From: Musa acuminata AAA Group
Taxonomy: Eukaryota > Streptophyta > Magnoliopsida > Zingiberales > Musaceae
Reading direction: 5' to 3'
DNA: 64,000 nt
Assembly: GCF_036884655.1 (NCBI RefSeq)
Contig: NC_088347.1
Coordinates: 13,574,001 to 13,638,000, forward strand
The stretch's first letter is position 1. Each line of letters begins with the position of its first letter. The notes beneath the pieces are model-generated. The model did not search any database, was not told the origin of the DNA, and saw only the letters and a program-made list of their open reading frames with translations. This document shows positions 25,401-39,400 of this stretch, in pieces. The translations under genes were made by a program, and so were the position numbers.

Positions 25401-28400
25401 TCTTAATACTGAGAATGCCATTGGAAAGGGAAAGAAGTCTCTTTCTAAATACCGCACTATTGAGCTCCACAATATTTGTATAAAAAAATTGCAAACACAT
25501 TTGTATACAGCTAGTGGGTGGCCTTCAGTCAGTGGTGATTCCCTAAAAGTTTTAGCTGGTATGGTATCCTTGAACCAAACCTCAGATGACCAGAATCTCA
25601 CAGAAGACATTGCAGAAGTGGCTGATATATGTACTGATGAAGACACTTCTGCTTCAGGGACTGCATATGAGGCATTTGGTGAAGGTAAGGATGGGAGAGA
25701 GGCCTGTCAAGCTATAGAAGCTCTTTGTGAAGTCTGCTCTATTGATTCTTTGATATCAAACTTCATTCTTCCCTTACAGGTATTCTGATCCTGTGACACA
25801 TGTTTTTCCTTCATGAGAAATGCATGCAAAATGAAAAACAAAAATAGGTGTGCGTTGTTTTCACTAAGTCTGGTTCTTAGCCATAACATTTAAGCATGAA
25901 CTTTCTTTTATTCTTGTAAACATGTGAGCTTACATGGCCTCTTTAATTTGTTTACTATCTGTTTATATTTGTTTTGGAAAGACAGCCATTCTTTTCCACC
26001 AGTGAAGTATACTTTTCTGAAGAGTTCTTGCTTTTGTCTGACACTGGTGGATCATTATCGTGTTACTTTCTTGTGGTGGTAGGGGAATCATATTTCATGT
26101 GTCAATGGACGAATTCATTGTTCTCTAAACATCAATACTGAAACTGGACGTTTATCGGCTAGGAGACCCAACCTGCAGGTTCTTGTCTATTCCTTTGTCC
26201 TTGTTTCTCATATTGTGGTTATTCTGTATGTTGTTAACACCCAATATTGTTGACTAACTATTCACAGTATTCTTGTTAACTTATTGTTTGATGGATGTAG
26301 TACTTGGCATGGAAAAATCACATGAAGCTTCTTGTGTGTTATTGCAGCATCTTGTAACTGTTACAATCATTTCCCTGTGGTGTCTCAACATTGCTTCTTA
26401 TCTGTACTTGCTGGATTGCAATATATATTTCTCATATCAGAATATGATAATAAAATGAACATCTAATTCAAGTGCTCTATATCAAGCTATTATAATGTTT
26501 TCAATTAAGCTACAAGAGAAAATTTGCCCGCTTATGTGATGTCGCAATTAAAGAAAGTCAAACCTATTAAAATCAAGGAATTCAAATTTGACCAGTTCGT
26601 ACTGATTGGTATATTCCGGTCCAAGCTTGAACCGAGATGCGGACTGCCCCTATTTCGGGCGGTCCAGTCCAGCCTATTAAAAAAAATTAAACTCCTTCAA
26701 TTAGGTCCTGCGAACACGAGCCCTTCTCTAGACCTGCAGGGCTTGTGCCCTGTTCTACTTATGTGCTGCTTGCGCTCGTCGTTGTACATTGCCCATTGTG
26801 TGTTGCCGACCTCGGATACCTTTCCTCCTTTTCCTCTTCTTCCTTTCTCTTCCTCCTCTTTCCTCCACATCCTCCTTTCTCCATCGCCTCCTCTTCTGCC
26901 TTCCTCTTTCTTCTTCCTCCTTTTCCTCCACTGCCTCCTTCCTCTCCCTCTTTTCTTCTCTTCCTCCATCGTGTTATCTTCTTTCTTCGTCCTCCTCTTC
27001 CTTCCTCTTCTCAGTCTTATTCCTCTTTGGCACACATCGGTGTACCATGTGTTGGTACACTGATATTGACAATGTGTACCAGTTCGACCAGCGACCTTAG
27101 TATAGTAAATTGCAATCCTTGGTCAAAATGTCAACGAATAGACTTAAATTGTAAATTAATGAGTTACTATCAAAGGCCCTATTTGGTATATGGGCATACT
27201 AGATGATGATAATGATATCATTATAAGAATCAAGGTTTGTCGTACCATTGCATACTACTTGATAAGGGTGGTACATACCAGTTTGTTGGTATATCTCATC
27301 ATACCATATGTCGGTACATTGGCACAGTTTGGTATGTATTGTACCAACAATTAGTCGGTACACTAGCACAGACCGGTAAGATGAACCATAATAGAAATGA
27401 TTTAATTTCATGTCACTTTAGGTCTTCAGATATTTAGACCTTTTAATCTTTTTTTTTCAGTGGATTTTGCTGCTTGTAGTACAAAGGGTGCTCCTTGTAT
27501 TGATCTTAAGAGTTAAGAAACACTCTATTTTGTGTTTCTAATAATTTGATAAAGTGAAAAGTTATAATATGGATGTTCTTATTAGCTTTATAAGAATTTT
27601 ATGTGCTATATCAGAATAAAATAGACAATAGACATGAAGGTAAATGTTTTAAGGAAAATAACATATTACTGCCTAAAAAAAGGTATGTCGGTTCAAATTT
27701 TATTATGAGAAATGAGAATGATGGTTACCTATTAGCGAGGTTCAGCTGCTCTTTTATGAGCTAGACACCAAGGTAAAATTATTTTAGATGTAAAAAACAG
27801 ACTGCTCAAAGAAATGTAGTTTGATTGGCTAGGTTTGGCTGCTCTCTTTTTCTTTTGAAATATGTGTTTGGACCCTTCTTTTTCTCCCAGACATTCTTTT
27901 GTCTTCAAAAAATTGATTAAACTGCTATCGTCCACTTCTAGTTTCTTTTGTCAAAATTTCTCTTCTCAGGTTTACGTAGATGCATATTGACTATGGCAAA
28001 GTTTGAACCTAGAAAATAATATATATGCACTCTTGTTGATTTCTGTTGCAGCATAGTAGTGGATGCTACTTTTAGCTTTTTATTTGGCCGGACATGTTTG
28101 ACATCTGAAGTCTGTTAACTTACACGTTCGATCACTTGAACTCATATAAAAGATGGTCCACCTTTTGTTCTCCTGATGTATGTATGTATGTATGTGAGAC
28201 TATGTATTGATTGTATATATCGTAAATTCTAGCTTTTCTTTAAGCTCTGAGACTCTATGTATTGATTTTGATTTGATTATTTTTTTTGGTTCCAGGTATA
28301 CTTTGAATTTCTGGGAAGTTCTTCTAGATGTAGTTATCCCTATATTGCTTTAGAGCAAGGTTTGCCTTGCTGTGAGGGGCTTTCTGGTGGCTCTGTCACT

Positions 28401-30383
28401 TCATTTGCCATTAACATGTGTGGTCAATCACTTGTTCGAATGTCCATGTGTAGTGCCCGATACCATTAAGCATCAGCAGTTTGTGATACAGCCAGCACGT
28501 TCAATCTTTATAATGTTCCCTATTAACACTATGTGCCATTCCAAGTAACAAGAGGGTCACAATTTTGAATTCTCTTTTCCATCTGTTCAATATTACCTTG
28601 CTATCCTTGGTTCTGCAATGACACTTAAGTTTATTTTCTTTTTGATGTCATGCTTAAAGAAAGTTTTCATCATTAAACTTAGACAGGATTATTCATCATG
28701 TTGTTCTTCCTAATCAGAACCAACCTGCATTGGAGAAGGACAGATACAAAATTCGACAGGCCTTTATTGCTGAAGCTGGAAAATCTCTTATTGTTGCTGA
28801 TTATGGGCAGGTCAGGAAGCTAAATGTTAATTTGCAACTTCTTGTAATCCTTATATAAGGCAATCATCTGATGCTTACTATCTTTCTTATACTGAAATCA
28901 AACTTTAAAAGCTGGAGCTTAGGATATTAGCACACCTTGCGAACTGTCAAAGTATGTTGGATGCCTTCAGAGCTGGTGGTGATTTCCATTCTAGAACAGC
29001 TATCAATATGTATGCACATGTGTGCAAGGCTGTTGAAGAAAACAGAGTACTCCTTGAGTGGCATCCTCAACCTGGAAAACATGAACCTCCAGTTCCATTA
29101 TTAAAGGTTTGTATGCTTTTTGGCACATTTTGTGCTCTCACATTCTGGAACTTCTGTAGTAGCAGTTGCGTGCATAGTCAACTGTAGAGACATTTTGATA
29201 TAGGCATGACATTGTCAACAAATTTGTTATAGCAAGAAGATCCAAGGATTCTATTGTTTGTTGTACAGCACAGGCTGGTATGCGCTCAGCCTTGCCAGTC
29301 CCAGTGAACTGTTTTGGCTACCACAGGGAGCATCTCACCTGTTGCACGGGGCCACATGCCATTTGGCAACACAGCAGAACCCCCATTCCACCGATATTTA
29401 AAATATTTTGAAACACTTCTCTAGAATTTATTCTGTTGCACATCTTTGTTATAAAAGGTTTGTTGGCTTGACTTCTCTAGCACAGGCTGGTATGCGCTCA
29501 GCCTTGCCAGTCCCAGTGAACTGTTTTGGCTACCACAGGGAGCATCTCACCTGTTGCACGGGGCCACATGCCATTTGGCAACACAGCAGAACCCCCATTC
29601 CACCGATATTTAAAATATTTTGAAACACTTCTCTAGAATTTCTTCTGTTGCACATCTTTGTTATAAAAGGTTTGTTGGCTTGACTTTTGTTCTCTTTCTA
29701 AATGAATGTTCAAAGGTTTGGACAACTGGGTGGTAGATTGCATTTTCTTATTGTATTCTCTCTGACAAACTACTTTGAGACTGCAATAAGAATGCCACTT
29801 ATTGAACTATGTTTTTGTTTAACTGTTTTGAATCTTTGATTCACTGCAACTTTGCAACATTAGTGCAGATATCTGATTGAGTTCGTTGTTTAGTGTTATA
29901 TAAACCTCCGCTGAACCCTGCTGCTTCAGTCATGAAACGGTTGTTTGTGAATTGGCTGCAAAATCAGGATGCTTAGCCAAGAAGTGGGTTTGTTGAGAAC
30001 AGTATTCGATGTCCAGAGTGTTCTCTGGTGGTGGCCAAGTCTGATATTTTCTTTACGGCTCATAAGGATGTAGTGCATTATATAACCTGGCAAACACCAA
30101 CAAATGACAATTGTTTCAAGCACTTGTTTGAAAACAGGTTCTTTCTTATCTATGATATTCTGTGCCTTTGAGAATCTTCTGAGAATTATTGAAATGATCT
30201 CTCAGGTCAATCTTCTGAGAATTGTTTGAAAACAGGTCAATCGAGAACTATTGAAATGATCTCTCAGGTACATGCCCCGTACCGGTCCTTGATTGGATGG
30301 TCATGAGAAGTTTGCATCACCATAGACATGCCACTGTTGCCCTTAAAAAAAAAACAAATGAACCGGACCAAACTGCCTGAAAC

Positions 30384-30416
<33 letters not shown>

Positions 30417-33400
30417 GGGTGGGTGGGTGAGGAAGAAGGGGCATCACAAGAGACATGCCACTTTTACCCTAAGAAAAAACAAATGAACTGGACCAAACTT
30501 CTCGAAAGGGGTGGTCCACACCCTTGTTCACATTTGAACCAGAAAATGCATCCTAGGAATCCGTGAATTGTAGAAATCCAAGAATGATCCTTTTCTACTA
30601 TTTCTTTATATTTAGGTATAATAGTCTTGCATTTCTTTAATTTAAAAGATATTTCTTCTTTTTTGTGGGCATTGAACTTCTATTTAATTCATGTAGTTTT
30701 TATATGGAGACTTTGCATTTGATTAAACCACAAAACATCTGCTTTGTTATTTTAGTTTGTTTGTGGTTTCTTTTTTACAAAGGGTAATTGTGATAGATGT
30801 TGAATCTCGGATTTTGATGATGAAGTCAATTGTCATTTGTTGTCTAATCTATGTGTTGAGATAAGTGTGCAGGATTAACTACGATGAAAGTTAGACAAGC
30901 AGCAGGAGTTGCGCCGGAGTCAAGACAATGATCACGTTGGGAGTTCGAGAGTTCGACGGAAGCTCGGACAGTCGTCGGAGGTTTTGCGGGAACAAATCCG
31001 AGAAGTCCAGGAACTTGCCAAAAGAAGCTCGTCGGAACTCGCCAAGTGGATCGTCGCAAGTCCAGGAGTTTGTCGGAAGTCCGCAGGAGCATCACCGAGG
31101 GTTCATCGGATGATCAACGGAAGTTCGCCGGAAACTCGTCGGAAGAAGCGATTGACGCACCGGAGCAAGCTGCAGAGATTGTCTTAGGATTTATCGTAGT
31201 TAGCACATTGATTAAGATGGAAATGGGAGGTGATCCCATTAGCTTAATCTTGGGGCAATTGGGCCGCTGAAAAACCGAAATTGGGCCGAATGGAGCTACC
31301 CATTCGGACCCTGATTGCTGAGGGAGGTGCAACCGCCCAAGCCAGGAGGTAGCACTGCCTGGGCTAAGTCTCCCAGGGAGACTGGGCGGTGCAACCGCCC
31401 CAGCCAGGAGGTGGCACCGCCTGGGCTCAGTCTTCGAGCAAGACTGGGCGGTGCAACCTCCCCTGACTGAGAGGTAGCACCGCCTGAGCTCGGTCTTCGA
31501 GCTCTGGCAGGCGGTGCAAGCGCCTCAGTCAGGAGGTGCAACCGCCTGGGCTCAGTCTCCGAGCCAGACTCAGGCGGTGCAACCGCCCCTGACAGAGAGG
31601 TGCAACCGCCTGGGCTTAGTCTCCGAGCTCTGCCAGGCGGTGTAATCGCTCCAGTCAGGAGGTGCAACCGCCTGATCTCGGAATTCCGGGATTTGATAGT
31701 TTTGAGCTCCAAATTTGAACTGGGTTGGGGCCTATAAATACCCCACCCATTCAGCACTGAAGAGATAGACAAACACTCAAAATCTTGATCTCTTTCTGTG
31801 ATTCTTAGAGCTCAAAATTGTTGTAAAAGTCAAAAGTTCTCCTGTTCTTCAAAGTTTTTGAGTTGTAAAGAGAGGAGAGTAAAGTTCTGTAAGGGTTGTC
31901 TCCTGAGCCCGTCAAAAGGAGTGAATCTGTAAAAGGGCAGTTGGCCTTCGCCTATTGAAGGAAGGCCTTTAGTTGACGTCGGTGTCCTCGTCGGTGGAGG
32001 AAGCCAAAAGTGGAGTAGGTCAAGACTGACCGAACCACTCTAAATCTCGGTTTGCATTTACTTTGAGCATTTTATCATTACTGCAAACCTCCTAAATAGC
32101 TACTGCCTTCTGCGCTTTTACGAACGAGTTTCTAAGTTCAGAACTTTCCGAATCTGCATTTAGATGTAAATCTGCGTTTTCGTACGATCGTTACATTTCA
32201 GTTTACGTTTACGTTTTGACTCGAATTATAACTGTAAACTGCCTTCTGCGCATTTACAAAACATATCTCAAAGTTCAGTATCTTCAAAGTTGACATTTAG
32301 ACGTAAATCGGTTTTATCGTACGAACGTCGCATTTCAGTTTGTGCTTGCATTCTGATTTTTATCATAAACTGCTAACTGCCTTTGTAGATTTATTTTAAC
32401 GTCATCTCGCTTAATCTTAAGTTAAAGTAGTTTTAGAATCGGATTTTATATCGAAGTTGTTTTCGTTGTTCGAACGCAGCTTCCGATTATAATCGCAGAA
32501 AGTTTTCCGCTGCACTAATTCACCCCCCTCCCTCTTAGTGCTCTTGATCCTAACAATTGGTATCAGAGCGGGGTTAACTCTCTAACGGATTAAAACCCAA
32601 GAGAAATGGCGTACGCCGGAAACCCAGAGGGCCATTCTATAACATGTCCACCCATGTTCGGTGGGACGGACTACACCTACTGGAAGACCCGAATGAGGAT
32701 CTTTCATATTTCTATGGATTTTGAACTATGGAATCTTGTCGAAAACGGATTTTTGATGTCTTCTCTTCCAATGATCGATTGGAATGAATTGGAGAAAAAG
32801 GCTTTTGCTCTTAATGCAAAGGCTATGAATGCCTTATTTTGTGCGCTTGATAAAAACGAGTTTAACCGTGTTTCAACTTTTGAAACCGCATTTGATATTT
32901 GGCACACACTCGAAGTGACTCACGAAGGCACAAGTAGAGTGAAAGAGTCAAAGATCAATCTGCTGTTACATTCTTTCGAACTTTTCCGGATGAAACAGAG
33001 TGAAACCATTGGCGACATGTTTACCCGTTTTACGGATGTCGTCAACGGTCTAAAAGGACTCCGAAAAAGCTTTTCGGATTTTGAGCTCGTAAATAAGATA
33101 CTAAGATCCCTTCCTAAGAGTTGGGATCCTAAAGTCAGTGCTATTCAAGAGGCAAAAGATCTGCGCAACTTCCCTCTTGAAGAACTAATCGGGTCATTAA
33201 TGACCTACGAAATGACTTGTAAAGCTCATGAAGAGCAAGAAGACATCCTTCCAAAGAACAGGAAGGATATGACACTTAAAACTTCAGAATGCCACTTGAG
33301 AGAAAACTCAAGTGATGAGGACTGTGATGATGATTTGGCACTTTTAACAAGAAAATTTAAAAAATTCTTTAAAAGAAACAAGTTTAAGAATGACGCAAAA

Positions 33401-36400
33401 AATAAACTTGAACCCAAGAAGGACCAAGTTATTTGCTATGAGTGCAAAAAGTCGGGACACTACAAGAGTGATTGTCCCCAAGCCAAGAAAAGAACATCCA
33501 AGAAGAAGGCGCTCAAAGCAACATGGGATGATTCGAGCGCATCCGAAGAAGAGGAGTCCAACACCGAGCAAGTTGCTCATTAAGCCTTAATTGGTATTGG
33601 AGATGAGGTAACAAATTTAATAGATGCAGATTTATCATTTGATGAATTATTAAATGCTTTCCATGAATTATTTGATGAATATAAGACTATTAGTAGAAAA
33701 TACAAATTGCTAAAAAAGGAGCATGATAGTCTTATTTGTAATTTCCATAAGTTAAAAGCTGAACATCATGATAGTTTAAGCTCATGCATAAAATGCCATG
33801 ATCTAGAAACTTTTCAAAAGTAAAGCTTGCTACTTAAGGACACATTGAAGAAATTCGAGGTTGGTAGCAAATCATTAAACATGATCCTTGTATACAAGGG
33901 TCACGTTCCCAAAAGAAGTGGAATTGGATTTGTGAGAAGTCCTCACCAAAATCCAACCACCTTCATAAAAGGCCCCATCTTACATGTTCGACATCTAAAC
34001 AAATGCAACTTTTGTTGCAAAGTTGGACACAAAACGTATTATTGTTCATTCAAGAAAATTAGTCCAAACAAATTGATTTGGGTTCCTAAAGGAACTATAA
34101 TAAATTCTATGTAACATGATAGACAATGTAAATCTATTTGTGAGGCACCCAAACGCAAATGGGTACCTAAAAATCATCCCTTCCTGTAAAAACATAAAAT
34201 TATAGGCTGGAGCAAGAAATAACATTCTGCTCCTTGATTCTCGATAGTCATGACCCAAGATTAAAAAAAAAAAAAAAAGGAACTCACAATGCTCTCTAGC
34301 TTAAATAACAGGTGGAAATCATAAAATCACAAATGCGTTTTTGGATAAAACCTTATTTGACTTTTCAGAATTAGAAACGTATGATTCACATATCCTCTTG
34401 ATCTTCGAACCCGTCAATTTCATCCATTCATCACCTTCGAATCCAACCTTGTATCATAAAGAAACTAAATCTGTCATGAACTTGAAAGGATTACCAACTT
34501 GAACAAACTATCACAAACATGTGTACGACATTGAGAGAATGCACGTTAAAAGATCTATCGTGCAAAAGTCTTTGCCTTAAAATGAAAACTCTTACGTAAT
34601 AACCTAAGTAAAGTTAATTGCTCTGAATGAAAACTCTTCTCAAGACAAAAAATACTCCCAGATCAAATCACACTGATCAGAACAAGTGCTCACTACCTAC
34701 AGGCGGTGGCACCTCCCTAGCTGGCGGTAGCACCTCCAGCTATCATGTGTTGCCAGCGGTTGCACCGCTCCAGCCAGAGGTTCAACCGCCCGCAACTCTG
34801 CCCCTTTTTAACCCAAGCTAGGGCCGGCGGTGAAACCGACCCCAACTCACTACCTTTCCTCCTCTACTCTTCCAAGCCTCCTCCATCCCCATTTCACCCT
34901 GTTTAGCATCCCAAATACCCCTCATTTCGGAGCAAAACATCAACAATCCTTCCCTCTCTTGAAGATTTCACTAAGGTACTATCTAAGAACCCCTTAAACT
35001 CTGTTTTTTCATTCATTTACTCTTGCTTATCACTATCCCTCTAAACAGCAGTAGTTATGGGATCTAGAAGATCCTCAAGGGACAAGGCAAAGAGGAGATT
35101 AGTATAAGATTTTGATCTCACCCTTTTTGATTCAAAAAACCATGCTGAAAAATTTCCTCTTTCGAACTTAGGAGTATTAATAAGGGAAAATACGTAGATC
35201 TAAATGAACTAAGAGACTTAGAGACTATCCAATGGTTTGCAAACCTAGATCTACTTCCAATCTTGCAAATTAACTAACCCATCTATCCAAGACTTGTTAG
35301 ATTGTTTTACAACAACATACAAATAGATGATGAAGAAAGAATGTCCACCTATCTTTTAGGACAACACATCTCAATAACAGATAGATTCATTTGCGACATG
35401 ATAGGAATTCCCATGAAAAGTATAGGACTTTACTTTAGAGGATCATGGGATGATGAAACTATTGGAACATCCTATGTTGAAGCCTTAGGAACAATCTTTG
35501 CCAATCCCAACTTAGCATTTGTTCCTAAAAGTTGTGAACATCTACTACCTTTAAACACTAAGATACTTCATCATATCCTAACTAGCATAATTCTCCCTAA
35601 ACAATACCATCATGATGAAGTAAGTCAATTAGAATTGGGAACCATGTATCTGATCATGAAAGGACGTGACATCTGTCTTGGTTATCTTATCCAACAAAAA
35701 TGTTAGAACTATCTAAGAAAGACATGATGCTCCCATATGGTGGTATAATCACTAGAATAATGAAAGCTTACGATATTCTAATACCACCGGAAGAAGAAGT
35801 AATAAAAGTAGACAGATTTAGCATAATAAACAAAAATCTACTTCACCGACTAAGATGTTATTATAGAAACGGTAACTGGGTTAGAATGCCAAGAAGAACT
35901 GATCCCCCTCAACCTGAACCAGAACCGGAAACACCAGTATTTAGGGGTACCCAATCTCCTCCGATCTGTCCCTTTGAGGAAACACATTCATTTGAGCAAA
36001 CTCATACATCATCCGTCGAAGATATTGGGATTCGGATGGATCGATTCGAACAGAGACAAGAACGGATTGAACAACGACAAGATCAAATCCTATCTGAGCT
36101 GCAGCAAATTCATAGTTAATTTGACTCCTTGTTTAGGCACTTTAATTTTCCACCTCATGAATGAACTTGTATGAACATCTGTTGTTGTAAACTCTTTATG
36201 TTACTCACCATGATGTGCTTTGTCTTGATCCTTGATATGGTTGTAAACATCTATCGTGGTAAATATATGTCTTGTGCCTTGTGGTAAATATAAACTAAAA
36301 GGTTATCTCGGATTTTAATGGTATCATTTTTTTTCGGAATGATGATGTGTCCGAATAGTCAAATTAGGTAAAATTATTTTTCAGGCTTTATTGAATGATC

Positions 36401-39400
36401 AAATCACTTCATTACATGTGTTGAAATGTTTTGTCTTCATTGAAATTTTTTTTGAAATGGATTTGATGAAATGATTTATGCTTATGAATTCCATCAAATA
36501 TGGGTAAAAGTATTTTTTGCAAAAAGATGTTTCAAACACATATCTTGACTCAAAGAGCTGGAATCACTAATGGCCTTCCTCCTTCATGCACAAAGGGTTA
36601 TACAAAGCAATCTACATGCCTTCCCTTGTATGCTTGATAACTTGCTTATATTGTTTTCCTGCTATCACAGCTATCATGTTTTTTGTTGATGACAAAGGGG
36701 GAGAAATTGATGAATTGATACTATAAATTGATGCTAGAAATATATGAATTGATCCTAGAATTGATGCTATAAACACTGATCTGATGCTATGATTATGCTG
36801 CCATGCTTGCATCACTAAGAGATATATGAACAGATGTTATAATTTGCATTATGCCTTGAGTTGATATCTTACCATATGAAGAAATGCAATACTTGCTAAA
36901 ATATTTGATATGTGTACATCATGTAATGATATCAAAATCTTACTTCACCGCTTTACATGTTGATATCTTACAATATGATGAATTGTTACTATTATCATCA
37001 TTCAAACTTGAAATGTAAAAACTGAAAATGGATGTCAAGCCTTGACATCATCTTCAGAGAGATACATCATGATGGGTATCATGATGGGAGTATTGATAAG
37101 TTCAAATGATTTAACTTATCAATAGGTCTTATCTCAAGTATGGCATATAGACAGGGGGAGTTAAGGTTAACTCCATTATCAATTGATTGTCATCATAAAA
37201 AAGGGGGAGATTGTTGAATCTCGGATTTTGATAATGAAGTCAATTGTCATTTGTTGTCTAATCTATGTGTTGAGATAAGTGTGCAGGATTAACTACGATA
37301 AAAGTTAGACAAGCAACAGGAGTTGCGCCTGAGTCAAGACAATGATCACGTTGCGAGTTCGAAAGTTCGACGGAAGCTCAGACAGTCGTGGGAGGTTCTG
37401 CGGGAACAAATCCGAGAAGTCCAAGAGCTTGCCAAAAGAAGCTCGTCGGAACTCGCCAAGTGGATCGTCCTAAGTCCAGGAGTTTGCCGAAAGTCCGCAA
37501 GAGCATCACCGACGGTTCATCGGATGATCGACGGAAGTTCGCCGGAAACTCGCCGGAAGAAGCGATTGACGCACCGGAGCAAGTTGCAGAGATTGTCTTA
37601 GGATTTATCGTAGTTAGCACATTGATTAAGATGGAAATGGGAGGTGATCCCATTAGCTTAATCTTGGGGCAATTGGGCCGCTGAAAAACCGAAATTGGGC
37701 CGAATGGAGCTACCCATTCGGACCCTGATTGCTGAGGGAGGTGCAACCGCCCAAGCCAGGAGGTAGCACCGCCTGGGCTAAGTCTCCCAGGGAGACTGGG
37801 CGGTGCAACCGCCCCAGCCAGGAGGTGGCACCGCCTGGGCTCAGTCTTCGAGCAAGATTGGGCGGTGCAACCACCCCTGACAGAGAGGTAGCACCGCCTG
37901 AGCTCGGTCTTCGAGTTCTGGCAGGCGGTGCAACCGCCTCAGTCAGGAGGTGCAACCGCTTGGGCTCAGTCTCCGAGCCAGACTCAGGCGGTGCAACCGC
38001 CCCTGACAGAGAGGTGCAACCGCCTGGGCTCAGTCTCCGAGCTCTGTCAGGCGGTGCAACCGCTCTAGTCAGGAGGTGCAACCGCCTGATCCCGGAATTC
38101 CGGGATTTGATAGTTTTGAGCTCCAAATTTGAACTTGGTTGGGGCCTATAAATACCCCACCCATTCAGCACTGAAGAGATAGACAAACACTCGAAATCTT
38201 GATCTCTTTCTGTGATTCTTAGAGCTCAAAATTGTTGTAAATGTCAAAAGTTCTCTTCCTTCTATTCTTCAAAGTTTTTGAGTTGTAAAGAGAGGAGAGT
38301 AAAGTTCTGTAAGGGTCGTCTCCTGAGCCCGTCAAAAAGAGTGAATCTGTAAAAGGGCAGTTGGCCTTCGTTTATTGAAGGAAGGCCTCTAGTTGACGTC
38401 GGTGACCTCGTCGATGGAGGAAGCCAAAAGTGGAGTAGGTCAAGACTGACCGAACCACTCTAAATCTCGGTTTGCATTTACTTTGAGCATTTTATCATTA
38501 CTGCAAACCTCCTAAATAGCTACTGCCTTCTGCGCTTTTACGAACGAGTTTCTAAGTTCAGAACTTTCCGAATCTGCGTTTAGACGTAAATCTGCGTTTT
38601 CGTACGATCATTACATTTCAGTTTACGTTTACGTTTTGACTCGAATTATAACTGCAAACTGCCTTCTGCGCATTTACAAAACATATCTCAAAGTTCAGTA
38701 TCTTCAAAGTTGACATTTAGACGTAAACCGGTTTTATCGTACGAACGTCGTATTTCAGTTTGCGCTTGCATTATGATTTTTATCATAAACTGCAAACTGC
38801 CTTTGTAGATTTACTTTAACGTCATCTCGCTTAATCTTAAGCTAAAGTAGTTTTAGAATCGGATTTTACATCGAAGTCGATTTCTTCGTTCGAATGCAGC
38901 TTTCGATTTTAAACGCAGAAAGTTTTCCGCTGCACTAATTCACCCCCCCCCCCTCTTAGTGCTCTTGATCCTAATAATTGGTATCAGACCGGGGTTAACT
39001 CTCTAACGGATTAAAACCCAAGAGAAATGGTGTACGTCGGAAACCAAGAGGGCCATTCTATTACACGTCCACCCATGTTCAGTGGGACGGACTACACCTA
39101 CTGGAAGACCCGAATGAGGATCCCTCTTATTTCTATGGATTTTGAACTATGGAATCTTGTCGAAAAAGGATTTTCGAAGTCTTCTCTTCCAATGATCGAT
39201 TGGAATGAATTGGAGAAGAAGGCTTTCGCTCTTAATGCAAAGGCTATGAATGCCTTATTTTGTGCACTTGATAAAAACGAGTTTAACCGTGTTTCAACTT
39301 GTGAAACCGTATTTGATATTTGGCACACACTCGAAGTGACTCACGAAGGCACAAGTAGAGTGAAAGAGTCAAAGATCAATCTGCTGTTACATTCATTCGA

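Larger units (their letters stand above)
26179..28717 (+). other. intron 6
   Basis: 2539 bp. It holds two GGTA-rich dispersed repeat pieces (26590-27100 and 27231-27380) and an (ATGT)n run at about 28176-28195. The remainder is plain AT-rich intron with no gene seen. Confidence 0.6.
29107..30792 (+). other. start of intron 8
   Basis: Unique intron sequence with a 212-bp tandem duplication (29269-29685), a GA microsatellite (30386-30413) and short local duplications. No gene is seen. Confidence 0.6.
30798..32555 (+). repeat. LTR 1 of the Sirevirus-like compound
   Basis: 1758 bp, TGTTGAATCTC to CCTAACA. It contains a GC-rich array of hairpin-forming repeats (31323-31675) and a TATAAATA box at 31733-31740. 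The stretch after the box is a likely R/U5 region. Confidence 0.9.

Noticed and set aside
26524..27206. Leu/Pro/Ser-rich ORFs resembling membrane proteins
   Set aside because: They come from a pure pyrimidine tract in an intronic repeat. All three frames give similar low-complexity products.
31296..31772. 158-codon minus-strand ORF recurring at 37710 and 40980
   Set aside because: It recurs because it lies in the LTR hairpin array. The periodic Ala/Pro/Arg/Leu composition comes from the DNA repeat, not from protein constraint.
32558..32569. tRNA gene suggested by the match to initiator tRNA-Met
   Set aside because: Only the 12-nt primer-binding complement is present, with no cloverleaf. The same holds for the other PBS sites.
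35302..36119. Captured host gene or true envelope gene in the Sirevirus-like element
   Set aside because: No membrane segment or signal peptide is visible, and no host family is recognised. It fits better as an accessory retroelement ORF, so neither claim is made.
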